Assembly: GCA_022701365.1 (NCBI GenBank)
Contig: JAKUHH010000250.1
Location: 62,001-126,000, forward strand
From: Mycocentrospora acerina
Lineage: Eukaryota > Ascomycota > Dothideomycetes > Pleosporales
Reading direction: 5' to 3'
DNA: 64,000 nt
The notes under the pieces are model-generated. The model saw nothing but the letters and a program-made list of their open reading frames with translations, was not told where the DNA came from and ran no database searches. This document shows, piece by piece, positions 1 through 11,885 of this stretch. Positions within the stretch are counted from its first letter, which is position 1. Each line of letters begins with the position of its first letter. The position numbers and the translations under genes are program-made.

Positions 1-964
1 AGACGCCTCGGGTAAGTCCAACTTAATGATTGGAAAGGCTTTGAATTACTACTCTTAGTTGCCAATTATGCAGTCCCTTTCCGGCTAAAGATTATTCTGA
101 AAACTTTCTGGGCTCACAAAGATCTAGCTTACTTAATACCTGTTTTATTCGGCGCGCTGGGATGATTTTATTTGTCAGACTTCTTCCATTGAAATCAGTT
201 TTGACACGCTATAATTCTTTGTCAGCCTTGAAACATGACTTCATAAGCAGCTCACAGATCTAAGGCTGCCGGTTTCCACTTTCTGCGCGAGATTGACTTG
301 GCAAATTTGCCACAAGGATAAAATCTCTCACCTTTGTAATCACTTTGCTGTATCAGGTCACATCATACGCGGAACCTTCCAGAGACTTGGCAGAATGGAT
401 ACGGATTTCTTCACCGTGTCGTAATTCTATAACGATGGAAGCCATTTATACCAATCTAGCGCAGGCGAATGCAACCAAGGTCGCTACACTCATCAACCTG
501 GCTTGATTATCAATCACCACTAAGTTTCGTTAGTGTTTCGATGACTAGGCAAAGCTCCTGCAGGTATCCGAATTTGTTTATTTTAAGGTAACCCGAAACC
601 ACAACTAGACTGCCCCTTGATCTTGAATGAACGTCATAGAATTGTGATTGGAAATTTACGCTAATACCACATCAAATCTTGCAACAGCAGTCCCGTGCTG
701 ACTATCATAATCCTGCACGCATTTGATTGCGGGACAAGCTTAATCAGAATACTGTTTGGATTTTATTTGAAATTCACCGAAAACAGCCCGTTTTGCTATC
801 ACGCTGTTCGTAGTTGTCGTATTGCACTTTATCCGGAGTCGTCATTTGGTAATCTAGGATTTCAAACTTCTGCAGCAAACCTGGTGGTTTGTGTAAGTTT
901 AATCTACGCGTCTTGCTGCAATCTTGTCTTTTGAATTCTATCATTGCTTGAAATCGGTTCTAAA
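1..964. other. Intergenic, no gene recognised
   Basis: AT-rich DNA upstream of the SDR gene. Stops are frequent in all frames and no protein family could be recognised. The only longer open stretch (695-934, plus) has no ATG at its first codon and no familiar motif. The promoter of the downstream gene must lie here, but I see no clear TATA box close to the ATG at 965. Confidence 0.6.
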
Positions 965-1773
965 ATGACTTTGGATAAACGGATTTTCGTTATTACAGGT
1001 TCGTTGAGGCTCATGTTCTCCCTCTTTTTAGCTAATACAAAAAAGGTGCCAACACTGGCATTGGTTTTGACACTGCCTTTGCAATTGCCAATGATTCGCC
1101 GGAAAATCACGTTATAATTTGCGCACGCACTCCATCCAAAGGCGAAAAAGCTGTTAGTGATATCCGCGGCCGTAAACCTAAGGGCGAAGTCAGCTACCTA
1201 GGACTGGACACCACCGACGATTCTTCCATAGCCGCAGCGGCGAAGCAAATCGAAGCAGATTTTGGTCAGATTGATGTACTTGTCAACAACGCCGGTGTCT
1301 GTCCAGAGGGCGATATAACACGTGAAAAATTACGATTTGCATTTGAGACCAACGTCTTCGGCACTACACTCTTCACCAACGCTGTCACCCCTTTGCTTCG
1401 GAAATCGACAGATCCCCGAATTATCAATATATCCTCCGGTTTAGGCAGTATAAGTCTTCGCCACGACTCGGACAATGAGTGGTACCAGGTTCCAAACGAA
1501 ATCTATCGCATGAGCAAAACAGCACTTAATATGCTATCAGCGTGTCAATCAGTCAATTACAAAGACTGGCCAGTTCCTGCTAAAGTTTGGCCTTTTTGTC
1601 CAGGATACGTCATCACAGACTTGACAGGTGTGGAAGATAGAGAGGCAAGAAAGAATAGGGGAGCCGACAGCTCGGAAACTAGCGCGCAGGGTATTTTGGA
1701 GATTGTGAATGGGGAGCGAGATGCTGAAGTTGGAAAGTTTATCCAACGGTATGGTAAACAGTATTCTTGGTAG
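965..1773 (+). CDS. Short-chain dehydrogenase/reductase (CBR1-like SDR)
   Basis: NAD(P)H-dependent SDR oxidoreductase, 253 aa, probably cytosolic; the substrate cannot be read from sequence. Exons 965-998 and 1046-1773 are joined over a 47-nt intron (999-1045, CTAAT branch at about 1032). The splice rebuilds the cofactor loop TGANTGIG at residues 11-18, which is absent without splicing; this is why the start at 965 was chosen. NNAG lies at residues 92-95, the serine-rich active strand (SSGLGS) at 141-146 and the catalytic YxxxK at Y165/K169. The PGYV segment after the active site and the FETNVFGT segment before it are typical of the carbonyl-reductase-like SDRs. Length is normal and no lesion was seen. 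It stands alone, with 3.7 kb of gene-free DNA downstream, so context gives no pathway. Confidence 0.86.
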
Positions 1774-3936
1774 ATTTCCTGCTTTGACATGTTGTGCTCC
1801 GTAGTTAGACGGAATGCTCGCGTTTCCGCTCACTCAATCGATACGCAACTATTTCACTTAGGTCATCTTTTAGTGATTTACAAAAGTTGAAATCTGGTCA
1901 ATAACCGCCGCTTGTTGTTTGTAACCAGATACCAGCTTGAGATTTTGCAAAGTTTTCAAATTCCAGAGCGTCTCAATTTTCTCTCTTGACCTACAGGAGC
2001 TGCTGATTGATTTTAGAAACCCGTTTCGATAGCTTGTCGGGGAATTTTGATCAGTTCTCATGTTTTATCTCACTTAGATCAAACTCAATTGATAAGACTT
2101 AGATATGATACAGGCGCTTCTAATTTGAAGTCCTGTTTCTCTCAAAGTCACTGTCCCGTATCCCTCAATTGCTTTGTAGCCCATTGTTCGGAGGCACTAG
2201 GAGTCCTCGAAGAAGGGTGGATCGACAACTGAGCTTGGCTCGCTAAAGACATCACAAGAATTGCATCGCTGCGGAAGCTACTGAAGTACTCGCCGTGATT
2301 TTTCAGGAACAGAGTTGTTTCTTGGTCCATTCTGATGATGCGAGAGCACATGAACTTGAAATTTGTCGAAGCGGTCCTAAATGTGGGTTCAAGTGTTAAA
2401 CTCATCATTAAGATTTCTCCTCACTGCATTATTATCTTGCGTTATCAAATAAAAATTAGTGATAAAATTAAATCTTCATTTTCGAATTCTGCCCTAAATT
2501 CGATTAGTTATCTTCTAAAAATATTTATGCAATACTTGTCAAAGTTTTTTCTTCTTAACGCTGTTCCCTAGAGGTTGCCAAATTGTGGAGGCACTAGAAT
2601 AATTTTCGTCTCCATTAATGTGGAAACCGAAGAGTCAGCATTTGTTTGAAGTGGTTTTTGTTTCCAATTTTCTCTAAGCTCAATAAACACGAACTATCTA
2701 AGAATTAGATAGAACAGTAAATTTCCTTACATTTGGTAATCTCCATCTTTGGAAATTTAATTTATTTCTTTACGGAAATCCTCAAGGTATACGGCCTGTT
2801 CCTATTTGAATTATGTTGATAAACGTAACATTTCTGTAGTTAAAACGTTGTTGGTGTAATAAACTCCCCAACCCAATCCTTATGTGAATTTTCAAAAGGC
2901 CAATATTCATACCACTGTAGCGAGAAAGTAGGTGCTGATTGCTGAAACTATAATATCCTACCCTCTCAAATTATGAGAATTATAAAATCCAGTCGTTCGG
3001 CATCATAGTAACATACAGAAATGATGATATATTCTGAACCTAACGCCCAGTTGCTTGGCAACTGTTAGGAATCTGTTTCCTAACGAAGATATGCACTATT
3101 CTATCTTATAATTTATGAGATGATACATCACAGCACCTTTTTGGATTGCATGGCGCAGTGGAAAAAAGCTCTGTCCTTACAGTGATATTAACATCATTCT
3201 TGCCTTGAAGGCCGCCAACATCATTTTTTACCAGATTCCGAATTGTAAGCGACAAGAAACACAGTATGGGAACCGCGAATTGCATCTTCCAAGAAGGCTC
3301 CCGAATCTACATCAGCCTAGCAACTGTTATCTGTACTTCTTCCCCTCAAATTTTTCATCAGAGTTGGCGTCCAAAATCCTGGTTATCGTGTAAACTCCAT
3401 TGCTCAGCTCGTTTTTATGTCCCTATGGAAGCTGTTATGTAGAATTTAAACCACCTCAATCAATCATTCAATGTGGATTTCCTCCTTCTCTGGCTCAATT
3501 TACCAACCTTTCGTAAATCAATTTTTTGCTTGGCCATGACTTGGACAGTAAGATTAGGGACATTTTAATCGGTGGCTCGGTTGTTATTTTGTACCTTTTA
3601 GCATCTCATTAGTGAAAATTCAGTTAATTATAGAGTCCACTTGGTAGCTTGTTACCCTGAAAAGAATTATAAGCTTCGACATTTGCAGAAGACATTAAAC
3701 TTGCACTGGAAAACGAACGTTTCAATGACGGAAATGACAGAAATGATGGCACTGTATTATCAAGGCTCTCTTGCCTTTCTATATTATGCAGTAGATCGGC
3801 CTACTTGACAGCCCAGATGACTTCCAACACTTCCTACACACCACGGGCATCTACGCCACGTAGAACTTGCAGGGCCTCAGTCCTAAAAGATCTACTACAT
3901 GAGAGCGCCTGAGGGCACTCGTTTCCATCGTAGACT

Positions 3937-3948
3937 CACGTGACGTCA
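3937..3948. promoter_or_regulatory. Overlapping E-box and CRE palindromes
   Basis: The string CACGTGACGTCA joins a CACGTG E-box (3937-3942) and a full TGACGTCA cAMP-response-type site (3941-3948) that share two bases. bHLH and bZIP/ATF factors are known to bind these sites. A pyrimidine-rich tract of the sort seen in fungal core promoters follows at about 3960-4030. No intact reading frame lies downstream, so this may be an orphan promoter or part of an old LTR. Confidence 0.4.
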
Positions 3949-4406
3949 TGCCACTAAGAACCCTATTCCCTTTGTTTTTCTTTCTCTCTCCCCCTATTAA
4001 CCCACTCACTCACTACAAATCTCTACACACCTGCTACTACAAGAAAAGCAGGCACACAATCATTTATCCTACTCTCTTCGCCCCAAAGGCGCCACTATAC
4101 ACTAGCTGCAACTAGCAAATAGTAACAGCCGCAAAGCGCTACCACAATCAGCCACTTACACGAGAGCAGCAAACTGACAGAAAAGCAATATGCCCCTAAC
4201 AGGCGGGGGGCAGACAGCACGAAAGAACGAGAGACTTGACTAGCAATCTGAAATAATACATGGAATAGGCATCTAAGGTGTTGAGACATCATGTAATACA
4301 GTCTTACCTTAGCCCGTCTTCATGCCCCATGGGAGGCTACCTCGAGACGTTAAACCACATCAATAAATCGATCAAGCAGTAGATCGGTGTGACGACGCTT
4401 TTAGCA

Positions 4407-4877
4407 CTAATTTAACAAAGCTGAATGATTGAGTCGATTGCTTATTAATTCTTGAGATGTTTTTGAGATCTTCGCTGCGTTGCGTCTTGGCCTAGTCTCG
4501 ACTAACTTCACAAATTCAATTTCAATTTTGTTACAACCCGCACAGAATGTCTTATTCACAGTTAGTGAACACAAATCTATTTCTATATCAGCTTTACCTT
4601 TCTCAATAATTTTTTCTAACAAAATTATCTGATATTCTACTACAACGGTGCTCGTCTTTTTGAATTGTAGGGTCTGCGCGATAATTGTTGAAAGGGTACA
4701 AGAAAAAAGCTCTTTTTCAAGTCTACATCTCTCTAATAAATCAATTATAGTAGATTTAAGTACTGTTTGCATTGTGAAATATATTTGTATTATCTTTTGC
4801 TTAGGATTGTCTACACTCGGATGCTGGCAAAAGCCGGGCCGCGCACGGTCCGAGCCTCGCCCATTGCTTTTTGTCAT
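4407..4877 (-). other. Unassigned 156-codon open frame
   Basis: An open frame that begins with an ATG-like context in a GC-richer segment (about 4800-4870) and runs into AT-rich DNA. The predicted product has a leucine/isoleucine-rich middle with charged residues (a weak coiled-coil look) and one CxxC-like pair (AGCNK region). I recognise no family. The sharp change in base composition inside the frame suggests a chance open frame, or the remnant of a mobile element, rather than a normal gene. Confidence 0.2.
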
Positions 4878-5500
4878 CGTTGAACATCAGTTTTTTAGAT
4901 TTGTCATATTGATAACAGCGCATTTCCCGGTAACAACAATAATTTGCTGGTTCTTCGTTCGTATCCGTCCCGGTTTATATTCCTTAATTTCATAAAGCCC
5001 ACAGTCATTTTGCTCTTTGACTCACGATTTTCGATATTGTGTAAGTTCAATATTAGTGTTACTTGAGGAATGGGTATGAATGAGATTGCCCGAACATGAC
5101 TCAAGTCTGAAATAACAAACCTGAAGATTGAAGTAGGTCTAGGTAACAGTTATGGTTAATGAATGTCATCGATTAGTTTTTTACCATTCATTAAATCTCC
5201 GTTGGTTTCCTCAACATTGAAGATCAAGTTGATCAAGGATATTGATTACAAAATAATTGTGTAATTATAGTCATTAACACAAGAATGAATACTTTGAAGG
5301 TACATTTGATTGTTTCTTGAGAAATGACTTGTTGCTTTAACTAGGATACGCTGAATTCTACGTCATGGTATTGTAAAGCCTCCCAAATAGATGAATGGTT
5401 GTGGATAGATTCCCTTGAAGAAAATTGTCTGATTACGAACTTGATCAGGCACAATTTGATTATGATTCTTACTGGTTCTAAACAACAAGAGATTTACTTC

Positions 5501-6114
5501 CTATGAGGTTGGAATCTGTAAATAGTAGTAAGTAACTAAGCTTCAGGATGTCCGAGACATTTGATGATAAAGCACTTACGTTCCATAACTCAATCACTAC
5601 TGTATCTGGCACTGAGCCCTCTCCTTGCGTTACTGAGGTTCCCAAGACCTTTACAACATTGAGCCAAGAATAAGATCCACTAGTGGCTGTTTGAAAACTT
5701 ATGTGGAGATGTCCATGGCCGTCTGGCTGAAGAGCACCAATCAGGTACAAGTAAACATTCGCGCCATCATCAGTTCTCAAGCTCAAGTGAGCGTCGGGTC
5801 GAATGATGCCGGCGCTATCAGTGAGGCGATAATCGGCACCCAAACTCAGCAATTCGCCTTATAGATTGTTAGGGTGGCTCATTTTTCGAAACATTGGTAT
5901 ATAAGGACTCACCGGAAAATCTAGTTCCATTGAAGCTACCACCGGCGACAGGAATTACGTCAATAGTATTTCCATATGGCACAGCACCTCCAGGATCGAA
6001 GGATTTGCCCAATTTGATTGTTAAGGTGGTCAGTAGTTCAAGCTTAGGCACATTCTGAGCTACTACAAAAGTAGCCGAAGAGGTGAGAATGGCAAGGGAG
6101 CTGAGGAGATGCAT
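5501..6114 (-). CDS. Secreted DUF3237-like protein
   Basis: 164-aa protein resembling the DUF3237/UPF0311 family (small beta-barrel proteins, function poorly known). Exons on the minus strand are 6114-5913, 5857-5580 and 5515-5501, with introns of 55 and 64 nt. The first join gives the run SGELLSLGADYR; the second ends the protein in IPTS. Residues 1-20 form a signal peptide (hydrophobic core ending FVVAQ). Family features seen are the GGSFNGTRFSGE segment, ADYR, and the RPDAHLSLRTDDGA block, followed by an aromatic SWLN segment. Secretion is inferred; many fungal members carry such a leader. A TATA box lies about 80 bp upstream of the ATG. No lesion was seen. Confidence 0.86.
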
Positions 6115-6191
6115 ATTGAGGATTGGGTTGTTGTGCTATTAATTGTTGTTCCAGGCAAAAGATGTTTATTCAAATGGTACCTCCGGCTCGG

Positions 6192-6200
6192 TTTATATAC
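6192..6200 (-). promoter_or_regulatory. TATA box of the DUF3237-like gene
   Basis: The minus strand reads GTATATAAAC here, about 80 bp upstream of the ATG at 6114, a normal spacing for a fungal gene with a short 5' leader. Assigned by motif and position only. Confidence 0.5.
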
Positions 6201-6591
6201 CCTCTGGTTGACCCTATGTTCCGGTAAGTACCGAAGTCACTCTGAGCTAACGAGACATATTAGAGAGATCTGAAATTGGCTGTGGGGCGGTAACATACTC
6301 TTTTCCTCGCCAAATCCAGAGAAACAAGCTTTTCAATATTGACAGCGGCACCACCAGAGCATCGAATAGGTACTAGTCTCTGCTTTGGCCTATATCTTTG
6401 AGCTTTTCCTTGACAAAAGTATGAAGGTAGTTAGATCTGAGTTCAATCCTTCAATCCCTAGCATCCGTGTAGTAATAAGAGAGCTTCAGCGAGCGATAGC
6501 AGGCCGATTTCCTAATCAATGCCGGAAGCATCAACTGACCTCATCTAACTCACTGTGATTTACAACTTTTTTGTTAGCATTATTGCTGTTC

Positions 6592-6659
6592 GATGTTGCG
6601 TAAGGCGAAGATATTTTCCATTGTGCATACTTAAAAATATCTTCGCCTTACGCAACATC
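6592..6659. repeat. Perfect 26-bp inverted repeat (hairpin)
   Basis: Left arm 6592-6617 and right arm 6634-6659 are exact reverse complements over 26 bases, separated by a 16-nt loop (6618-6633). The arms begin GATGTTGCGTAAGGCG and end in a T/A run next to the loop. Pairing breaks on both sides, so the element is self-contained. It lies about 480 bp upstream of the DUF3237-like ATG. It could be a foldback mobile-element relic, a transcribed hairpin or a recently inverted duplication; sequence alone does not decide. Confidence 0.85.
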
Positions 6660-7746
6660 ATCGTCATGCTAAGAAATGAAATTTAAATACATCAGCAGCC
6701 TATTGTATCCTCTAGCGACAATATGGACTCTTGCCAAAGGAACAGATGCAAGATAAATACGAGCACTGCAGAAATACTAGATAAAAGAGTTTACTTTCAT
6801 GAAATGAATGGAATAAAACTAAACGAACGTTTAAACGCCATGACTTAATTAATTGAAAACATATCAGCTGATTGAAATATTTTCGAAGAAATCTTCGAAT
6901 CAGGCAAATTGCATAAAGCAGCTTACAAATTTCATGGTTGTCAGGATAGTTCATATTTGGACATAACTAATCTATTTTAATCTTCAAGAAAGTACTCAAA
7001 CAATAGCTTATGCTGCAGGCCCGCAGAAATGTTTCTTTTGAACTAGTCTATTTCTATATGTATCCTCTTTAGATTAAGGTCACTCAGAATCAGGAAAGAG
7101 GAATTGTTCAGAACTATTTTGGTTGCAAGATATATTCTTTCAAACAACAAATGTAGAATCTTAGTATGGCGATGACATAACATGAGAATCGATCTCTGAC
7201 CTTTCTTAATTACTCAAAATTGTGCCTGACAAGGCTCACCCGAAAATGCTAGAAATTCAAGGTTTCCATTTTAATGTTCAAAAATCGTGGCAAGTCTGAG
7301 AGATTGTTGCAATGCTTGCATTTTGATTAATCCTGTACTTGCATCGTTGGTCCTCACAAAACGCACGATTACCTGCTCTCCAAATGTCGCGATATTACCC
7401 TTTGGGCTTCTAACTGCTGTTCGAAGCGAAAGTAGCAACCCCTTTTCTGTCAGAGCGACCAATATTTCATGCATCTAAGATATTCTGTGGAATTGCCTTA
7501 AAATGCAGTGTGTACCCTTAGAGATTCTAAACATTTGTTAGCTAAGACTTTGCTTTAACTGGTTCTCAGTGAAAAAATAAAAAGTTTACCACACAGTTCA
7601 TGGAATCTAATTCCATGATTTCAAAAGCTTTGTTAACCTAGAGAACTGAAGGTTCCCTTTTAAAGAATGAGATACCGAAGCCCGCTATGGTCGGCCCCTA
7701 GAATGTAAGCTAATCCTCACTTTTCATAGCCTTTACATAGATCCTT

Positions 7747-7860
7747 TGCCAGCCAACACTCGTGTACTGTTACGCATGTGTGTGTGCACGTGAGCATCCA
7801 GCACCTATATATTCTCCGAGTCCTGCACTCCTAATTATGTAACAAGTTCCTCCTAGTTGT
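7747..7860 (+). repeat. Diverged LTR-like repeat, copy 1
   Basis: This stretch aligns with 42446-42560. Shared blocks, in order, are CCAACACT, GTGTACT, CATGTGTG, GCAC(G/A)TGAGCA, CCAGC, a CTATATA box and GTTCCTCC. A TG-like start, an internal TATA box and a short pyrimidine segment after it are what a small Copia-type LTR would show. Differences include several C/T and G/A changes, as expected of RIP or age. No flanking retroelement coding sequence was seen, so it would be a solo LTR or fragment. Confidence 0.55.
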
Positions 7861-9719
7861 TTCCTCACCTCGCTTGGCTCGTCAAAGATGCTGACTAAAC
7901 TTATTTCAACCAATCTAGGATCGTTCTAAGAAACCCCATATATGGCAAATGACATAAACTTTTGTGGAGGACCATAGTAGTGATAGATGTTAAAGTGTTG
8001 TGATTTGCTTGGATGACTTTGTTCCCTTTAACCAAGACGAAAAGGCTTATGAATCAATTGACCTAGTTCGTTGGCGTTAGAAAATTTCATTCTCTAAAAA
8101 TGCTAAATTAATAAAGAAGCACTCTTCGAAGTTCAATCATATTTTGAACAGCTCTTTCAGACGAAATACATTTAATAGCCTTAAACCTCACACTATTGAC
8201 CAGTGACAGATGCAAAAGATTACATTACATTGTGATGAAGGGTGGTTTAGCGATAGAAATAATAAATATGTAGAGTATGTAAAGATTTTAATAACAAATA
8301 AACAGAGAATAGCGGAGACAATCCACCGGATTCTCACGTGTCACACTACATGATAGACTACCAAAGTTGGGTGACATATTTCTTTGACATGTATTTGCCT
8401 CTTTTCTTACACCTGACAAAAGCCCACAGATCGGCTGCTTAAACTGAGTCTTATCCTAGATGACCCTCATCTGTTTTTGATAGATCAAAGAGGAGAGCAC
8501 TTGGAGTTCATTTTATTGCAAAGACCCATCAACGGTGCTCAGAGGGCGATTCCCCGGAGATGTGTAGTGATGGATCACAGCCAATAATCCGGTTTCAGTG
8601 TTCTTTGTTTAGCTTTGATATTCGTTCTCAGTTAGATAAATTCCTCCGGATTCATAATTTGAACATATTACACTTTAGGAGGCGTAAACCCAAGTAGTAA
8701 CAAAGAAAAAAAGAAAGCAGTTGTAGATGAGGTTCCATAGATTATGAAGTATTCGTATTCGAAATTGCCACATACATTATTTTCGTTCTTGTCTTTAATA
8801 CTCTCTTGATCCTAGTCTGATTCAACTGCACGCTTTTCGATCATTCTGTAAGCATTTTTATGTGTCATCAAGGGCGTCCCATCACGAAATAGTTAGCCGA
8901 TTTACAAAATGTTAGCCGTTACCTTCTTCGCTGTTCGTCGAACTAATCGCAAACATACCTAAAGCCGTCCTCTATTTCCCATACAATATCGTCCAAATCT
9001 TGGTTGGAATTACTTTCAGTTCCATTTCATACTTCCTTGCAAAAGTTGTTTTGACATTTTCGGAGGTGCAAAAGGCAGTGTGACTACTGAATATTTCCAA
9101 TCCTCCTTGATTATTCCGGCGTATTCTTGAGGTTACTTATCAGCCTTTTACTGATATTTAATTTAATTTCTCAAGAAGGTTAAGAGGGCTAAATGATAGT
9201 CAACAACTGAATTCAAAAATAAGCGACAACATCAACAATTGGCATATCTTGGGTTAATGTCATATGGGCCACTCATTCAGCAGCACATACCATTGTTAAA
9301 AAATCAATTAGCATTTCTTAGCCACCTCAAATAGCTGAAATCAACGTTTTAGATACTCAAATTCATCTAAATCAATACTAACACTAAGGTCTCAGGTCTT
9401 ATGTTCGACGTTTACCAAAACTATAGTAATCAAAGGATGTGTACTGTTCTTTCTAGTGAAGTATCAGTTGATGGATCATTACTTTCTTTTTGATATGCAT
9501 GTCATAGTGGAATATAACTGTATTTTGATAACTGACATGAGTGGTAACCTTCTCGACTCCAACTTCAGTAATTCTTCTCAAGATTTCTCGGGCTCGATCT
9601 TGACTCGTTAAGCGGATTTTGTGCTATATCAAATATACCGATAGCCCGAACCAAATCTGTAGATCCCAACCAATATGAATACGTCGACAACGCGAGATTA
9701 CCTCGTATAGCACTTATTG

Positions 9720-10110
9720 ACTATACCATCTCCAACAGCTAGGTGGCTGCTTGCTGCAGGAGCCTTGACCTAAAGGCCTACTACAACAACAAACAACTGT
9801 TCACAAGACTCTATTTTATTACGCCGCGTAGTGAGAGTACTACTACTGTTTTACTAGGCTTCTAAAGCTCTAGAAAAGAGAGCTTAGCCTAGGAGGAAAA
9901 ACAGCGCCTCATAGTCTAACGTTTGCATAGGCATTATTGTATTCAGATGGACTAACAATAGTTTAGATAGATACAATATAAATGATTAAAAAAAATAAAC
10001 GGCTCGACAGAGCAAGTGAATAAGACACGAGAGGATATGCATAGCAAGTGCGAAGCTTAGGTCAAGCATCAAGGAACGACATAATATAAATAAGCCTCTC
10101 AGAGTCAGTT
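9720..10110. repeat. CTA/TAG-rich repeat-like stretch
   Basis: This region is packed with CTA and TAG trinucleotides (for example around 9775-9905), unlike its neighbours, and ends in a TATAAATA-like segment near 10086. CA-to-TA type change is the known signature of repeat-induced point mutation in Pezizomycotina, so it may be a mutated repeat. I could not find a second copy in the window or any coding trace. Confidence 0.3.
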
Positions 10111-10666
10111 TCTAATCTACTCGAATGTGCCAACGTTATCCATGTTGCACAACATCCATCAACTTACCCTGACCAGTAAGTATGATGGGGGCGATCGCAT
10201 GCAATGATATTGCTTCAATTAAACCAGATGTTCTATAATTCGGCATAATGATAGAGATTCTACTTTCTTCAGAAAGTATTACAGCGTTCCGTGCACATGA
10301 TCGGAATTAAACGTGCGATGAATTCGCACCAAAACATACAAGCGTGCGCAATCGACCGAAACAAGCTCATTGGCCGTTACCTAGCGCATCTAATCTGACG
10401 CTCGGAACTCGATTTCGAACTTCCGGGCACACTACAGGGTAAATATCAAGCGACATCACGGGGTGTGTTAAAGCTTAGAGCCGGCAGCGAGACAGGACTA
10501 CCAAACAAATACTTGCTATTTCCTGCGTTTCGCTCTACATACCTACAATCACAGTCTCGACCACACATTAGCTTTTATGATATCAAAGTCTACAATTCGA
10601 AATTTCTGTTGAATCGTTTTTCTGATTTGCATTGCCCTTTTATAACACTTCGAATACGCTTTCACC

Positions 10667-11885
10667 ATGTCTCCATCTGCCATTGTCAACGAGAAACAAG
10701 ACATTCGAGGCGTACCTGCACATGGAAGTATAGCCTCCCAGTAATGAATGTCTTCTAGAAACATCTGACCTGATATATGCAGCGATCGTTAGTAAAGCAC
10801 TTACGCAGAAAACCTTTTCGGAACGCAATTCCGGCGATCCCTCTTTAGCATATGTTGACTTCGAGGCCGAGAATCCACCTGTATTCGAAGATAAGTATGT
10901 CACTTCAAATCCAAATACGCTCGTTTAGAGTTGCGAAAGCCGTGTGGTCGTAACTACATAACTCCTCAGGATCAAGACATCCTAAAATGGTGCGCTCGCT
11001 TATGATCGGTGAATCTACATTGGCGGTTTCAAGTGATATGTTCAAATTATACTGACATTCGTTTTTTTAGGTTCGAAGAGCGCGCCTATTTAAAACACCG
11101 CCTCGCAATAGCGTTCCGTATATTCGCCCAATTTGGTCTGAGCGAGGGTGTAGCGGGTCATATTACACTGAGAGATCCTGTGGAACCAGACAGTTTTTGG
11201 GTAAACCCATTCGGTACACACTTCAGTCTCATGCGAGATGAGGACCTGATAAGAATAAATCATGAAGGAAGAATAGTTGATAGCGGGAAGAACAAGCGAT
11301 TAAACTATGGTATATCTTCTCTTCACCAAAAGTAAGGATGCGAGACATTAAACTTGCACAGCCGCCTATGCGATTCACGCCGAAATTCACAAAGCACGTC
11401 CAGACGTCCTTTGCGCCGCACATTCGCATTCCACTTACGGTCGTGCCATGTGCAGTACTGGGCGCACACTTGACATGCTCACTCAGGACTTCTGTGTCTT
11501 TTTCAATGACCACGTTCTATACCATAATTTTGGGGGCCTTGTGCTCGATAACAGCGAGGGTTACGCAATTGCTGAAGCCCTTGGTGGTCGCAAAGCCGCA
11601 CTGCTCGGGAACCACGGTATACTGACAGCAGGGCCGACAATAGAGGCAACAGTGGCCTGGTTTGTTTTGTTTGAACGATGCTGTCAAATTCAGTTGATAG
11701 CCGATGCTGCGGCGGCTGGAAGAGGTGAGGCATTGGTGACGATTGGGGAGAAAGAGGCGATGGCAACATGGGAGGCGGTGGGAACGAAAGGCAATGGGTA
11801 CTTTCAAGGCTTGCCATTGTTCCAGGTGGCAGAGCGTGAGTTTGGCGAAAAAACGCTCTTGGGTCGAGGTATAATTGCGGTGTGA
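10667..11885 (+). CDS. Class II aldolase/adducin-domain protein (Mug14-like)
   Basis: 311-aa cytosolic protein of the class II aldolase/adducin fold, the family that fungi often annotate as Mug14-like; the substrate is unknown. Exons are 10667-10727, 10783-10894, 11071-11309 and 11362-11885 (introns 55, 176 and 52 nt). The splices keep frame and rebuild conserved stretches (FEERAYLKHRLAIAF after intron 2, AAYAIHAEIHKARPD after intron 3). The metal-binding HSHS lies at H158/H160 and the later NHG histidine at about H222, with the usual TLDMLTQDFCVFFNDH segment between them. An N-terminal tail of about 60 residues precedes the domain, as in other fungal members. Intron 2 is long for this locus and could hide a small alternative exon. 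The Zn2Cys6 gene 1 kb downstream is convergent, so co-regulation is possible but not shown. Confidence 0.86.

Larger units (their letters stand above)
1774..5500. other. Long AT-rich gene-free stretch
   Basis: About 3.7 kb with dense stops in all frames. It contains a promoter-like island at about 3850-4320 (CACGTG/TGACGTCA site, then CT-rich DNA) with no coding region after it, and an unassigned minus-strand open frame at 4407-4877. The rest looks like decayed non-coding DNA. Confidence 0.6.
6115..10666. other. Gene-free AT-rich stretch with relic repeats
   Basis: About 4.5 kb with no coding region that I can support. It holds the hairpin at 6592-6659, an LTR-like fragment at 7747-7860 and CTA/TAG-rich repeat-like DNA at about 9720-10110, each listed separately. 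Short open frames here are AT-rich and lack recognisable motifs. Confidence 0.6.
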
